64,000 nucleotides of DNA from assembly GCA_018261615.1 (NCBI GenBank), contig JAGTSE010000003.1, forward strand, positions 186,001 to 250,000, given 5' to 3'. Positions 28,370-38,062 of the stretch are shown one piece after another. The notes under the pieces were generated by a model. That model ran no database searches, had not been told where the DNA came from, and worked only from the letters and a program-made list of their open reading frames with translations. How positions within the stretch are numbered: position 1 is the first letter of the stretch; each line of letters begins with the position of its first letter. The stretch is from Pseudomonadota bacterium. GTDB lineage: Bacteria > Pseudomonadota > Gammaproteobacteria > Enterobacterales > Enterobacteriaceae. The position numbers and the translations under genes were made by a program.

Positions 28370-29266
28370 GTGGTGATCGATCTGAATTTGCTGCGGCTGG
28401 TGCCGATCCTGGCGAAAGAGAAGAACGTGACCCGGGCGGCGCAGAAGGCCAATCTTTCACAATCTGCGTTTAGCCATGCGTTGAACCGTCTGCGCGAGCA
28501 GCTCAAAGACGAAATGTTTATTCGCACGCGCAACGGTATGGAACCGACGCCGTACGCAGCGATGATGATCCCGGTGATTGAGAATGCGCTCAGCAAGCTG
28601 GATACCGCCACGCGCGGGCCTAGCCATTTCGATCCCGCCCGCGATGCGTATACTTTTTACATCGGCGCGGTGGATTACTTCGAATTTATGTTTATGCCGG
28701 TGCTGACTGCCCGCTTTAAAACCATCGCCCCGAATGTGCGGCTGTCGGTCGATATTCTTTCGGAAACCATCAAGGTTGAGCGGGTAGAGAAAGGTCAGCT
28801 CGACGCGTTTATCGGCGTTGATACCGTGCAGCATATTCCGCACTACTTTAATCGGTATCCGCTGATTTCCGATTATTTTGTGGCGATCGCTTCGGTGGAG
28901 CGTACTGATTTGCCGGAAACCCTGACGCTTCAACATCTGGTCAGCGAATCACAGATCCATTTACCGGCGGTCAGTTCTGGCGCAGATCATATTGATAGCT
29001 GGCTGCTGTCGCAGCATCTTTACCGCCCACTGGCGACGGTAGTACAAAGTTATGCTGTGGGAGGGCGTGTGGCCGTGGCGACCGGGTATTTGATGTGCGT
29101 TCCGTTCCGTATTGCCCAGGAGTTGTCAAAGATGCTGCCGCTGCGCATCATGGCGCTGCCCGATGGTGCGCCATCTTACGATTTACTGCTGCTGACACAT
29201 AGGCTTTATGACTATCAGCCTGCGGTGCAGTGGCTGATCAATGAATTGAAAGCGGCGAAGGTTTAG
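28370..29266 (+). CDS. LysR-type regulator divergent from aguBA
   Basis: LysR-type regulator of 298 residues. The start is GTG (28370, or the next GTG at 28373), with AAAAAGG upstream. The helix-turn-helix (about residues 1-60) reads VTRAAQKANLSQSAFSHALNRLR, and the rest is a periplasmic-binding-like effector domain. It faces aguB with about 129 bases between the starts. By layout it is the likely regulator of aguBA, perhaps responding to agmatine or N-carbamoylputrescine, which is inference only. The layout suggests inducible use of agmatine, which plants and decarboxylating bacteria produce. Confidence 0.85.
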   Translation: MVIDLNLLRLVPILAKEKNVTRAAQKANLSQSAFSHALNRLREQLKDEMFIRTRNGMEPTPYAAMMIPVIENALSKLDTATRGPSHFDPARDAYTFYIGAVDYFEFMFMPVLTARFKTIAPNVRLSVDILSETIKVERVEKGQLDAFIGVDTVQHIPHYFNRYPLISDYFVAIASVERTDLPETLTLQHLVSESQIHLPAVSSGADHIDSWLLSQHLYRPLATVVQSYAVGGRVAVATGYLMCVPFRIAQELSKMLPLRIMALPDGAPSYDLLLLTHRLYDYQPAVQWLINELKAAKV

Positions 29267-29557
29267 CGGGGAATATATTTTCTAATATACCGTGCTGCTC
29301 TGATTTTTATTCTCAATGTTGGCTGAGAAGATTATTTTTTTCTACCAAAATGCAATTAATACGGGTATATATTATTAAGGGTTGTATTTATTTTAATTCA
29401 TCCTTGTTCTTTCTGATGAGAATATTCCTAATGATGATTGGGTTGCAATGATAACATTTACACCCGTTATTCCTTGTTTGTAGGGAGGATGTTACTGTTG
29501 CACCAACACTATATTTACCGGAAAATAATTATACACAGCACATTCAAGGAGGAAGGT
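29267..29557. other. AT-rich intergenic region before the HExxH gene
   Basis: This 291-base stretch is clearly richer in A and T than the flanking core genes. It contains no protein frame I would trust. In-frame codons upstream of 29558 are open to 29438, but the residues there are low-complexity and lack a ribosome site. It should hold the promoter for the next two genes. Confidence 0.5.
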
Positions 29558-30091
29558 ATGGCGGATAATGAAGGTTCTGTAAGGTTACTGACGTCAGGTG
29601 AATTGCGTCTTGCGCAGTCAGTCTTCGGCAATTCAATCCCTTATCACACCGTCTGGGTCCATCACGATAGCTATTTCCCCTTTGGTCTGCAAAAGAGAGA
29701 AATGGCCATGTCGCCAAATGGCGAATTGTATTTTCGTGATTGGTACCGAAACGATTTCTCACGAGAAAAAACGGATCTCCAGCATCTCTTTATTCATGAA
29801 ATGGCGCACGTCTGGCAGAGAGAACGTGGAATGCAGGTCAAACTCCGTGGACTTTTTAGCTGGAATGCCGATTATGGTTATCGTTTAGACGGACGAAGGC
29901 TGGCGCAATATCCCCTTGAGCAGCAGGCGCAGATTGTTGCTGACTATTTTGTCCTTGATACACATGGTCTGGGCGACTGGATAGAACTGAAGACCTCGAA
30001 GACAGTATCTGCAAAAAATGTCGTCCAGCATGAGTCTGAATTAAAAGCACTTTACAGAGTTGCGTTACGAAACTTTCCCAATGGATTATGA
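29558..30091 (+). CDS. HExxH metallopeptidase-like protein, Vgr-related type (putative T6SS effector)
   Basis: I start this at ATG 29558 (MADNEGSVRLLTSGELRLAQ), because AAGGAGGAAGG precedes it; that gives 177 residues. The zinc-peptidase motif HEMAHVWQRERG lies at about residues 89-100, with a possible third ligand in the segment LEQQAQIVADYF (about 132-143). Small proteins of this type are annotated in E. coli and relatives as Vgr-related or Rhs-associated proteins. There is no signal peptide, as expected for type VI cargo. It overlaps the following lipoprotein gene by 4 bases (ATGA). The pairing with a periplasmic lipoprotein suggests a cell-wall or envelope target; this is inference. Confidence 0.75.
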   Translation: MADNEGSVRLLTSGELRLAQSVFGNSIPYHTVWVHHDSYFPFGLQKREMAMSPNGELYFRDWYRNDFSREKTDLQHLFIHEMAHVWQRERGMQVKLRGLFSWNADYGYRLDGRRLAQYPLEQQAQIVADYFVLDTHGLGDWIELKTSKTVSAKNVVQHESELKALYRVALRNFPNGL

Positions 30092-30528
30092 AAATGAAAA
30101 CGTGCGCCAAATTCATTCCTTTTCTATTTCTGCCTCTGCTTAGCGGCTGCCCCATGGGCGATCGGTTGGATCAGCGTTATAAGCCAGCAGAAACCGCCGT
30201 TGTTGAATTAAAAGGCGATCAGGTCTGTTTTGATATTCCTGGACCTGAAGATTATCAGCCGGTATTTATCAAACTGTCACCGCGCAACACGCCAAACAAA
30301 GAGCGCTGGTACCAGCAGTACCCTCGTTTATCGGTGAAAAACGGTGAAATGTGCGTTCCCCCTCGCGTCTATAAATTTCCTGATAAAGGGCAGTTTGTGG
30401 CAAGTTTTACGCTGGCATCAAAAGATAAAGCAAAAACGACTGAATTTAATACCCGTCGTTTTGACGCTGCTTTTGAGATCAAAGAGGGTCGAGCAATCGC
30501 CATCCAGGTGGATAAGAACGAGTTTTAA
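30088..30528 (+). CDS. Lipoprotein, putative T6SS periplasmic immunity protein
   Basis: A 146-residue protein starting at ATG 30088, which overlaps the upstream stop (ATGA); a second Met is two codons on. The N-terminus is a lipoprotein signal (FIPFLFLPLLSGCPMG, lipobox LSGC at about residues 18-21). The mature part is beta-rich, with VVELKGDQVCFDIPG and NGEMCVPPRVYKFPDKG, and two further Cys that may pair. It resembles the family annotated as putative T6SS immunity periplasmic lipoproteins. Translational coupling to the HExxH protein supports effector and immunity partnership. Confidence 0.72.
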   Translation: MKMKTCAKFIPFLFLPLLSGCPMGDRLDQRYKPAETAVVELKGDQVCFDIPGPEDYQPVFIKLSPRNTPNKERWYQQYPRLSVKNGEMCVPPRVYKFPDKGQFVASFTLASKDKAKTTEFNTRRFDAAFEIKEGRAIAIQVDKNEF

Positions 30529-30858
30529 GCGGAAAGGGTGCTGATTATTCTCCATGCCGAAACAGGGTTTAACTGGCTGTTCAGCGATGGGCTGATGTGA
30601 CCTGCCCCCAGTATTAGATACAACCGTCAGTTAGTAATGTCGGTTTCTGAATGGCACAGGATTTCGGGCCAGGGTCATTTCATCAAGCCGCGAACATTCC
30701 TCAGTCAGAGAAAGACCGTGGTTTTTCTAAGAAGGAATGGGGCATAAACGTTTTCGAAAAGGCAGTGAATTGATGAGTCGATAAATAAAGGCCAGAGAAC
30801 GATGCTCTGGCCTCTCAGTTTTTCTACAGTACGAACGTGTGTAGGTGGGTTTTCGACA
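30529..30858. other. Intergenic stretch between the lipoprotein and gor
   Basis: This 330-base stretch holds no gene that I can support. A segment near 30601 (CCTGCCCCCAGTATTAGATA) looks somewhat like the terminal bases of an IS3-family element, but no transposase or matching end is present. The gor terminator lies at the right end and is listed separately. Confidence 0.45.
30790..30812. terminator. Bidirectional terminator after gor
   Basis: A perfect 8-bp stem (GGCCAGAG / CTCTGGCC) with a 7-base loop. The plus strand continues TCTCAGTTTTTC and the minus strand continues TTTATTTATC, so it can stop transcription from both sides. It is 46 bases past the gor stop. Confidence 0.75.
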
Positions 30859-32214
30859 TTAACCCCTCATAGTAACAAACTCTTCTGCCGCCGTTGGGTG
30901 AATGGCGACAGTGTTGTCGAAGTCTTTTTTGGTGGCGCCCATCTTCAGCGCAACCGCAAAGCCCTGCAACATCTCGTCCATGCCGGAGCCGATACCGTGG
31001 ATACCGACGATTTTCTCTTCCGGACCGACACAGACCAGTTTCATGCGGCACGGCTGGCGGTGAGAGGTGACGGCGGTATACATCGCGGTGAACGACGATT
31101 TATAAATTTTCACCTGATCGTCGCCGTACTGCTCGCGCGCCTGCGGTTCGGTTAAACCTACGGTGCCAATCGGCGGGTGGCTGAACACAACGGTAGGAAT
31201 ATTGTTGTAGTCGAGATGCTCATCCGGTTTGTTGTTAAACAGTCGTTCGGAGAGACGACGGCCAGCGGCAACGGCAACTGGGGTCAGCTCTACCGCGCCG
31301 GTGTTATCGCCCACTGCGTAAATCCCCGGCACGCTGGTGTTCTGGAACTTATCGACAACAATATAGCCTTTGTCATTGGTTTTCACGCCAGTGGCAGCAA
31401 GGTTGAAGTTATCGGTCGCCGGTTCGCGGCCAATCGCCCAGATCAGGCAATCAACGGTTTGCGAGCGGCCATCATCCAGCGTGATGGTCAGGCTGCCGTC
31501 GGTGTTTTTCACTACCGTTTTCGGTACCGCGTGGGTATGCAGCGTCGGGCCTTCCGCTGCCATCACTTCGACCAGCGTTTCGGTGATCAGCGGATCGAAG
31601 TTGCGCAGCGGCGCGTGTTTACGCACGAACAGGTGCGTTTCAGCGCCAAGACCGTTCACCACGCCCGCCAGCTCAACGGCAATATACCCTGCGCCAACAA
31701 TGGCAATGCGTTTTGGCAGCGTGGGCAGGGCGAAGAAACCATCGGAATCAATACCGTATTCCACGCCCGGAATATCTGGGTGGCTCGGACGGCCGCCGGT
31801 GGCGATCAGAATATGATCGGCGGTGATGGTTTCGCCGTTCACTTCCACGGTTTTGGCATCAACAAAACGGGCAAAACCACGGATCACATCGACATTATTT
31901 TTACCCAGCACGTTCTCGTAAGAGGTATGGATACGGTCGATGTAAGCGCTGCGGCTGGCAACCAGTTTGCCCCAGTCAAAATGGTTGACGGTGGTGTCAA
32001 AACCGTAGTCCGGGCCATAGAGATGAATGGCTTCGGCGATCTGTGCGGCGTGCCACATCACTTTTTTCGGAACACAACCCACATTCACACAGGTGCCGCC
32101 AAGTTCTTTGGCTTCAATCAGCGCGCATTTTTGACCGTACATGGCTGCACGGTTGATCGACGCAATACCGCCGCTGCCGCCGCCAATGGCGATGTAGTCA
32201 TAATGTTTGCTCAT
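30859..32214 (-). CDS. gor: Glutathione reductase Gor
   Basis: Cytoplasmic FAD enzyme that reduces glutathione disulfide with NADPH. The 451-residue protein matches E. coli Gor (450). It has the FAD-binding GGGSGGIAS (about residues 11-19), the redox-active disulfide Cys42 and Cys47 in [13 protein letters not shown], the NADPH-binding [12 protein letters not shown], and the C-terminal interface with the catalytic His in [13 protein letters not shown]. It lies next to rlmJ as in E. coli, in the same direction, with 82 bases between. Confidence 0.98.
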   Translation of the reverse strand: MSKHYDYIAIGGGSGGIASINRAAMYGQKCALIEAKELGGTCVNVGCVPKKVMWHAAQIAEAIHLYGPDYGFDTTVNHFDWGKLVASRSAYIDRIHTSYENVLGKNNVDVIRGFARFVDAKTVEVNGETITADHILIATGGRPSHPDIPGVEYGIDSDGFFALPTLPKRIAIVGAGYIAVELAGVVNGLGAETHLFVRKHAPLRNFDPLITETLVEVMAAEGPTLHTHAVPKTVVKNTDGSLTITLDDGRSQTVDCLIWAIGREPATDNFNLAATGVKTNDKGYIVVDKFQNTSVPGIYAVGDNTGAVELTPVAVAAGRRLSERLFNNKPDEHLDYNNIPTVVFSHPPIGTVGLTEPQAREQYGDDQVKIYKSSFTAMYTAVTSHRQPCRMKLVCVGPEEKIVGIHGIGSGMDEMLQGFAVALKMGATKKDFDNTVAIHPTAAEEFVTMRG

Positions 32215-32296
32215 GGTTGTTTCCTTAATCCTGAACGAAGTCGAAAATTGTCGCGATTGTAACGCGCAACCCGAAAGGTTCCACCGATGGCTGCGA

Positions 32297-33139
32297 TTAC
32301 TCCGGGACGACCTGGTGAACCAGCGTATGCCCGGTACCGGCTGGCACCAGCTTGCTGTGTAGCCATGGCAGCAGGTTGTTCATCTGCGCTTCCAGTTTCC
32401 ACGGCGGGTTAATGACGATCATGCCGGACGCCGTCATGCCGCGCTGATCGCTGTCTGGTCGCACGGCCAGCTCAATTTGCAGAATATTGCGAATGCCGGT
32501 GTCTTCCAGATCGCGCAGCATGCGTTTGATCTGCTGGCGCAGTACTACCGGGTACCACAGCGCGTATATGCCAGTGGCAAAACGTTTATGACCTTCCTTA
32601 ATACCGCTCACTACTGCCTGGTAGTCGGTTTTAATCTCATACGGCGGGTCGATCAGGATCAGAGCACGACGGGAAACCGGCGGCAGTTTGGCCTTCAACT
32701 GCTGATAACCGTCGGCGCGTGCAACGCGGGCGCGGCTGTCTTTCTGGAACTCCTGGCGCAGCAGCGGGTAATCGCTCGGGTGCAGCTCGGTTAATTGTAG
32801 ACTGTCCTGCTCGCGCAGTAATTCACGGGCAATCAGCGGTGAACCCGGGTAATAGCGCAGTTGCTCACCACGGTTGAAGTGGCGCACGGCATTCATGTAC
32901 GGCTCCAGCTCGGCCGGTAAATCGTCCTGCTGCCAGATGCGGGCGATGCCTTCCAGATACTCGCCCGTACGCTCCGCATGTTCGCCAGAGAGCTGATAGC
33001 GCCCGGCACCCGCATGAGTATCGAGATAGAGAAACGGTTTCTCTTTTTCTTTCAGCGCTTCGATGATCAGGCTCTGAACGGTGTGTTTAAGGACGTCGGC
33101 GTGGTTGCCAGCGTGAAAGCTGTGGCGATAACTGAGCAT
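32297..33139 (-). CDS. rlmJ: 23S rRNA (adenine(2030)-N6)-methyltransferase RlmJ
   Basis: RlmJ (formerly YhiR) methylates N6 of A2030 in 23S rRNA using S-adenosylmethionine. The 280-residue length is normal. The N-terminal [13 protein letters not shown] segment (about residues 8-20), the [12 protein letters not shown]-binding motif (about 41-49) and the catalytic DPPYE motif (about 164-168) are intact. It is divergent from the acid phosphatase gene. The housekeeping role is well established in E. coli. Confidence 0.96.
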   Translation of the reverse strand: MLSYRHSFHAGNHADVLKHTVQSLIIEALKEKEKPFLYLDTHAGAGRYQLSGEHAERTGEYLEGIARIWQQDDLPAELEPYMNAVRHFNRGEQLRYYPGSPLIARELLREQDSLQLTELHPSDYPLLRQEFQKDSRARVARADGYQQLKAKLPPVSRRALILIDPPYEIKTDYQAVVSGIKEGHKRFATGIYALWYPVVLRQQIKRMLRDLEDTGIRNILQIELAVRPDSDQRGMTASGMIVINPPWKLEAQMNNLLPWLHSKLVPAGTGHTLVHQVVPE

Positions 33140-33332
33140 GGGGACTGAGATTCCGGAAAATAAACGAGATTCCGTACAGTTTACCGTAGATTGCCGCGGA
33201 TTACCGCTGCGCCGCGGGCTTGTTTCATTTTAGCGGAAAAGGTTTCAAAACATAACGGTGTCATGAAAGTGTCAAACTGCCGCGCTAGCGTCGAATTCAG
33301 GCAAGGTAATTGTTTGAATAAAAGGATAAAAA

Positions 33333-34604
33333 ATGAAAATCCGTCTCACTCTTTTAACTGCCGTGCTGCTATTGACTCACCAGGCGATGGCAAAAGATAT
33401 TCCGCTGGGGCAGGCGCGTGATATCGCGAATACCACCACGCCAGCCTCGGATAGCCAGGCATATGTTGCGCTGGAAGCACAATCACTGGGCGGGCTGCGC
33501 CAGGCGTTGCAGGGTAACGCAGCATCGTTAACCCGCGACCAACTGGAGCACTCCGCGCAGAGCGCTAAACAGGCAGACAGCGCCTGGCTAAAGGCGCGCG
33601 GTTATGATTTTCAGACCAAAGTGAATCAACAGGTGGATATTGCGCTGCTCTCCAGTTTTAGCGCTCTACCAAAACCGGTGCTGGATGCCAACCTGCACAC
33701 CGTTGAGGCGATTAACCGCGATGCCACGCAGGGGTTGCGCCACCAGGCGCTGGCTGATGCTGAGGGGATCAGCTATCTCTATTTTATTGCTGATGCGCTG
33801 GGGCCAAAACTGGGCAACGCGTTCCTCGCCGCCTATGACAAAGGCGAGTTAGGTAAAGCAGCGGCGTTAATCAAAGCCAGCGAAGTGAGCACCGGCGCGG
33901 CGAAAAAACATTTCGACTATAAGCGTCCATTCCTGATCCAGAACAACAGCATCCACCTGGTGCCGGACGACGTGGTGGTGAAGGATAACAAAGCCTATAC
34001 CGCGGATGGCGGCTCGTTCCCCAGCGGGCATACCAATACCGGTTATACCGATTCGCTGCTGATGGCGGAGATGATCCCGGAACGTTTTGACGCTCTGCTG
34101 ACGCGCGGCGCACGCTACGGTTATTCCCGCGTGGTGCTGGGTGTGCACTATCCGCTGGATGTCATCGGTTCACGGATGGTGGCTGAGCGTAACGTCGCAC
34201 ATTATCTGAATGATGCGAAATACCGTGTCCTGTTTAATGAAGCCCGCGACCAGCTCCGCGCTGCGCTGGAAAAAGAGTGCGGCACGTCACTTGCACAATG
34301 TGCGCAGAGTGCCGGGAAAGACGATCCGTATCGCGACCCGGCGATGCGTAGTTTCTACCGTTTCACCATGACTTACGATTTGCCACAGCAGAAAGGGGCA
34401 GAGAAAAAACTGAAAGTGCCGGAAGGGGCTGACGTGCTGCTGGAAGCGGCGCTGCCGAATCTTTCCGCCAGCCAGCGCAGTGCGCTGATGGTGAAAACGG
34501 CATCACCGGCGGGTTACCCGCTCTCTGGCAATAGCGATGAACAGAGCTTCTGGCAGCGCCTGAACCTGTCTGCGGCCTATGAGATGGCGCATAAATCCCG
34601 CTGA
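33333..34604 (+). CDS. Periplasmic class A acid phosphatase (PAP2 superfamily)
   Basis: A 423-residue secreted phosphatase. A signal peptide covers about residues 1-20 (LLTHQAMA). The three-part class A signature is complete: K-x6-RP in KKHFDYKRP (about 190-198), PSGH in GGSFPSGHTNTGY, and SR-x5-H-x3-D in YSRVVLGVHYPLD. Class A enzymes such as PhoN are about 250 residues, so this protein has an extra N-terminal part of about 130 residues and a longer C-terminus (from about 300), each of unknown role. It probably releases phosphate from organic esters in the periplasm. It is not in the E. coli K-12 gor-prlC interval. Confidence 0.88.
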   Translation: MKIRLTLLTAVLLLTHQAMAKDIPLGQARDIANTTTPASDSQAYVALEAQSLGGLRQALQGNAASLTRDQLEHSAQSAKQADSAWLKARGYDFQTKVNQQVDIALLSSFSALPKPVLDANLHTVEAINRDATQGLRHQALADAEGISYLYFIADALGPKLGNAFLAAYDKGELGKAAALIKASEVSTGAAKKHFDYKRPFLIQNNSIHLVPDDVVVKDNKAYTADGGSFPSGHTNTGYTDSLLMAEMIPERFDALLTRGARYGYSRVVLGVHYPLDVIGSRMVAERNVAHYLNDAKYRVLFNEARDQLRAALEKECGTSLAQCAQSAGKDDPYRDPAMRSFYRFTMTYDLPQQKGAEKKLKVPEGADVLLEAALPNLSASQRSALMVKTASPAGYPLSGNSDEQSFWQRLNLSAAYEMAHKSR

Positions 34605-34619
34605 GGTTTGCGTGCGTAA

Positions 34620-34647
34620 TGCCCGGCGAGCGCAATGCCGTCGGGTA
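34620..34647 (+). terminator. Terminator after the acid phosphatase gene
   Basis: TGCCCGGCG and CGTCGGGTA form a 9-bp stem with two G-U pairs, followed by TTTTCTTTGTTG. It lies 15 bases after the stop codon. Confidence 0.7.
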
Positions 34648-34701
34648 TTTTCTTTGTTGTTGCTTATTGCAGCGATACCCTGGCACGCATAGCTCTCGGG
34701 A

Positions 34702-34730
34702 TTGAAATCTGCAGGACTTGGCCCCATGCT
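34702..34730 (+). promoter_or_regulatory. Sigma-32-type heat-shock promoter of prlC
   Basis: TTGAAA, a 14-base spacer and CCCCATGCT fit the sigma-32 pattern (CTTGAAA-N13-17-CCCCAT-T). It lies 31 bases before the prlC ATG. E. coli prlC (opdA) is a known heat-shock gene, so the site makes sense. Confidence 0.75.
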
Positions 34731-34760
34731 TAACCAATATCTCATACCAAGGACTGCGCT

Positions 34761-36803
34761 ATGACCAACCCATTATTGACGCCTTTTGTGCTCCCCCCAT
34801 TTTCGAAAATTCTTCCTGAGCATGTTGTTCCTGCAGTGACCAAAGCTCTGGACGACTGCCGGAGCGCAGTGGAGCGCGTTGTTGTGCAGGGCGGCCCCTA
34901 CACCTGGGATAATCTTTGCCAGCCGCTGGCTGAAGTAGACGATCGCCTTGGCCGTCTCTTCTCACCGGTCAGCCATCTGAATTCAGTAAAAAACAGCCCG
35001 GAACTGCGCGAAGCGTACGAACAAACGCTGCCGCTGCTGTCAGACTACAGCACCTGGGTCGGGCAGAACGAAGGGTTGTACAACGCTTATCGCGATCTGC
35101 ATGACGGCCCGCATTACGCTGCGCTGAGCGTGGCGGAGAAAAAAGCGGTGGATAACGCGCTGCGCGATTTCAAACTGTCGGGGATCGGCCTGCCAAAAGA
35201 GAAACAGCAGCGCTATGGCGAAATCGCCTCTCGCCTCTCTGAACTGGGCAACCTCTATAGCAACAATGTGCTCGACGCCACGATGGGCTGGAGCAAGCTG
35301 GTCACTGACGAAGCAGAACTCTCCGGCATGCCGGAAAGCGCCCTGGCGGCGGCGAAAGCGCAGGCGGAAGCCAAAGAGCAGCAAGGCTGGTTGTTGACGC
35401 TGGATATCCCGAGTTACCTGCCGGTAATGACCTACTGCGATAACCAGGCGCTGCGTGAAGAGATGTATCGCGCTTACAGCACCCGCGCATCCGATCAGGG
35501 GCCGAATGCAGGCAAGTGGGACAACAGCCCGATCATGGCCGAGATCCTTGCGCTGCGTCACGAACTGGCGCAACTGCTCGGTTTTGAAAGCTACGCTTTT
35601 AAATCGCTGGCCACCAAAATGGCGGAAAACCCGGCGCAGGTGCTGGAATTCTTAACCGATCTCGCCAAACGCGCGCGTCCGCAGGGTGAAAAAGAACTGG
35701 CACAACTGCGCGCCTTCGCTAAAGCCGAATTTGGTGTTGATGAGCTGCAACCGTGGGATATCGGTTACTACAGCGAAAAACAGAAGCAGCACCTCTATAG
35801 CATTAGCGATGAGCAACTGCGTCCGTACTTCCCGGAAAACCGCGCGGTGAATGGCTTGTTTGAAGTGGTGAAACGTATTTACGGCATCACCGCCAAAGAG
35901 CGCAAAGATATTGATGTCTGGCATCCGGACGTGCGTTTCTTCGAGCTTTACGATGAGAGCAACGAGCTGCGCGGCAGCTTCTACCTCGATCTTTATGCTC
36001 GCGAGCATAAACGTGGTGGCGCGTGGATGGATGACTGCGTTGGCCAGATGCGTCGCGCCGATGGTTCGCTGCAAAAACCCGTCGCTTACCTCACCTGTAA
36101 CTTTAACCGCCCGGTCAACGGCAAGCCGGCGCTGTTTACTCATGACGAAGTGATCACCCTGTTCCATGAGTTTGGACACGGTCTGCACCATATGCTGACG
36201 CGCGTTGAAACCGCCGGTGTGGCAGGTATCAGCGGTGTGCCGTGGGATGCCGTCGAGCTGCCGAGCCAGTTTATGGAAAACTGGTGCTGGGAGCCGGAAG
36301 CGCTGGCGTTTATCTCCGGTCATTATGAAACCGGCGAGCCGCTGCCGCAGGAACTGCTGGACAAAATGCTGGCGGCGAAAAACTACCAGGCGGCGATGTT
36401 TATCCTGCGTCAGTTGGAGTTCGGCCTGTTCGACTTCCGCCTGCACGCCGAATTCAGCCCGGATCAGGGGGCGAAAATCCTCGAAACACTGGCCGAAATC
36501 AAACGCCAGGTCGCCGTGGTGCCAGGACCGTCGTGGGGCCGCTTCCCGCATGCCTTCAGTCATATCTTCGCGGGCGGATATGCGGCGGGTTACTACAGCT
36601 ATCTGTGGGCCGATGTGCTGGCGGCAGATGCCTTCTCCCGCTTTGAAGAAGAGGGCATTTTCAACCGTGAAACCGGGCAGTCGTTCCTCGATAACATCCT
36701 GACCCGTGGCGGTTCGGAAGAACCGATGGAGTTGTTCAAACGCTTCCGTGGTCGCGAGCCGCAGATTGATGCCATGCTTGAGCATTACGGTATCGAAGGC
36801 TGA
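34761..36803 (+). CDS. prlC: Oligopeptidase A PrlC (M3 family)
   Basis: Cytoplasmic zinc metallopeptidase that degrades oligopeptides, including cleaved signal peptides. The 680 residues equal E. coli OpdA. The zinc motif HEFGH is at residues 469-473, in the segment [15 protein letters not shown], and is followed by the third ligand Glu in the segment [15 protein letters not shown] sigma-32-type promoter precedes it. rsmJ starts 4 bases after the stop, so the two are co-transcribed, as in E. coli. Confidence 0.98.
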   Translation: MTNPLLTPFVLPPFSKILPEHVVPAVTKALDDCRSAVERVVVQGGPYTWDNLCQPLAEVDDRLGRLFSPVSHLNSVKNSPELREAYEQTLPLLSDYSTWVGQNEGLYNAYRDLHDGPHYAALSVAEKKAVDNALRDFKLSGIGLPKEKQQRYGEIASRLSELGNLYSNNVLDATMGWSKLVTDEAELSGMPESALAAAKAQAEAKEQQGWLLTLDIPSYLPVMTYCDNQALREEMYRAYSTRASDQGPNAGKWDNSPIMAEILALRHELAQLLGFESYAFKSLATKMAENPAQVLEFLTDLAKRARPQGEKELAQLRAFAKAEFGVDELQPWDIGYYSEKQKQHLYSISDEQLRPYFPENRAVNGLFEVVKRIYGITAKERKDIDVWHPDVRFFELYDESNELRGSFYLDLYAREHKRGGAWMDDCVGQMRRADGSLQKPVAYLTCNFNRPVNGKPALFTHDEVITLFHEFGHGLHHMLTRVETAGVAGISGVPWDAVELPSQFMENWCWEPEALAFISGHYETGEPLPQELLDKMLAAKNYQAAMFILRQLEFGLFDFRLHAEFSPDQGAKILETLAEIKRQVAVVPGPSWGRFPHAFSHIFAGGYAAGYYSYLWADVLAADAFSRFEEEGIFNRETGQSFLDNILTRGGSEEPMELFKRFRGREPQIDAMLEHYGIEG

Positions 36804-36807
36804 TGCA

Positions 36808-37560
36808 GTGAAAATCTGTTTGCTGGATGAAACAGGCGCCGGAGACGGCGCCTTATCTGTTCTTGCGGCCCGCTTCGGGCTGGAGCCGGATGACGACAAC
36901 CTGATGGCGCTGGTGTTAACGCCGACGCATCTGGAACTGCGTAAGCGCGATGAGCCGAAACTGGGCGGCATTTTTGTTGATTTTGTCGCAGGCGGTATGG
37001 CGCACCGGCGTAAGTTTGGCGGTGGTCGCGGTGAGGCTGTCGCTAAAGCGGTTGGCATCAAAGGCAGCTATTTACCGGAGGTGGTGGATGCCACGGCAGG
37101 GCTGGGCCGCGATGCGTTTGTGCTGGCGTCGGTGGGTTGCCGCGTGCGGATGCTGGAGCGTAACCCGGTCGTTGCTGCGCTGCTGGAGGATGGTCTTAAT
37201 CGCGGCTATGCTGATGCGGAAATCGGCCCGTGGCTGCGCGAACGGCTGCAACTGATTCACGCTTCCAGTCTGACGAGACTTGCGGATATCACGCCGCGCC
37301 CGCAGGTGGTTTATCTCGATCCGATGTTTCCGCATAAGCAAAAAAGTGCGCTGGTCAAGAAGGAGATGCGGGTATTCCAGTCGCTGGTTGGCCCGGATCT
37401 TGACGCCGACGGCTTGCTGGAGCCTGCGCGCAAGCTTGCCATCAAGCGAGTGGTGGTGAAGCGCCCGGATTACGCGTCGCCACTGGCCGGTGTCGCCACA
37501 CAGTCAGCGGTGGTGACCAAAAGCCATCGTTTCGATATCTACTCCGGCGCTGGGGAGTAA
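36808..37560 (+). CDS. rsmJ: 16S rRNA (guanine(1516)-N2)-methyltransferase RsmJ
   Basis: RsmJ (formerly YhiQ) methylates G1516 of 16S rRNA. The start is a GTG at 36808 (giving [16 protein letters not shown]), which yields the normal 250 residues; an earlier in-frame ATG inside prlC would add unrelated sequence. The SAM-binding [15 protein letters not shown] (about residues 94-108) and the [11 protein letters not shown] segment (about 171-181) are present. It forms an operon with prlC. In E. coli the peptide transporter gene dtpB lies between rsmJ and uspA; here only 64 bases separate them, so dtpB is absent. Confidence 0.96.
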   Translation: MKICLLDETGAGDGALSVLAARFGLEPDDDNLMALVLTPTHLELRKRDEPKLGGIFVDFVAGGMAHRRKFGGGRGEAVAKAVGIKGSYLPEVVDATAGLGRDAFVLASVGCRVRMLERNPVVAALLEDGLNRGYADAEIGPWLRERLQLIHASSLTRLADITPRPQVVYLDPMFPHKQKSALVKKEMRVFQSLVGPDLDADGLLEPARKLAIKRVVVKRPDYASPLAGVATQSAVVTKSHRFDIYSGAGE

Positions 37561-37563
37561 AAA

Positions 37564-37591
37564 AGCCCGGTCGCGTTGCGCGTACCGGGCT
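37564..37591. terminator. Terminator between convergent rsmJ and uspA
   Basis: AGCCCGGT and ACCGGGCT form a perfect 8-bp stem. On the minus strand it is followed by TTTTTTA, a strong terminator for uspA. It also lies just after the rsmJ stop. Confidence 0.85.
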
Positions 37592-37624
37592 ATGTTCAGG
37601 AACGGTTAATCGTTATCGGGAAGA

Positions 37625-38062
37625 TCATTCCTCTTCTTCATCCCGCAGCGGGACAATCAGCATATCAACGTGCACCGTGTTGATAAGCTGGCGCGCGGAG
37701 GACATCAGTTTGCTCCAGAAATCCTGGTGATGGCCGCACACTACCAGATCCATATCGTATTTTTTAATCGCATCAACCAGCACCTGGCCCAGGTCGCCGC
37801 TGCCGCTCAGGGTTTCGGTGATCGGATAACCCGCGCCAGTGGACAGCTCGGTCAGCGCATGGTGAGTTTCATCGGAAATGCGTTTTTGCATATCGCCGAG
37901 ATTGACGTCGATAAGGCCGGTGTAAAGATCGGAGTAGTTTACATCGACATGAATCAGGGAAATCTTCGCGTTGTATGGTCGCGCCATGGATACTGCTTTC
38001 TCAACCAGCAATTTGCTTTCGGGGGAGAGATCGACTGCGATGAGGATATGTTTGTAAGCCAT
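37625..38062 (-). CDS. uspA: Universal stress protein A
   Basis: Small cytoplasmic dimeric protein induced by growth arrest and many stresses. I use ATG 38062 ([20 protein letters not shown]), preceded by AAGGAG, giving 145 residues, one more than E. coli UspA. It has the Usp fold with [12 protein letters not shown] and the acidic C-terminal tail DEEEE. It lacks the full ATP-binding G-2x-G-9x-G(S/T) motif of the ATP-binding Usp group, as expected for UspA. It is divergent from uspB. Confidence 0.97.
   Translation of the reverse strand: MAYKHILIAVDLSPESKLLVEKAVSMARPYNAKISLIHVDVNYSDLYTGLIDVNLGDMQKRISDETHHALTELSTGAGYPITETLSGSGDLGQVLVDAIKKYDMDLVVCGHHQDFWSKLMSSARQLINTVHVDMLIVPLRDEEEE

Noticed and set aside
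30601..30720. Possible insertion-sequence end (CCTGCCCCCAGTATTAGATA) between the lipoprotein gene and gor
   Set aside because: Only a loose likeness to IS3-family termini; no transposase, partner end or target duplication could be seen.
31177..32262. Plus-strand frame (361 codons) across gor
   Set aside because: Antisense shadow of gor, whose active-site motifs are intact on the other strand.
35652..37061. Long minus-strand frame (469 codons) across prlC and rsmJ
   Set aside because: It is antisense to two certain genes with conserved motifs; its composition is that of a shadow frame in GC-rich coding DNA.
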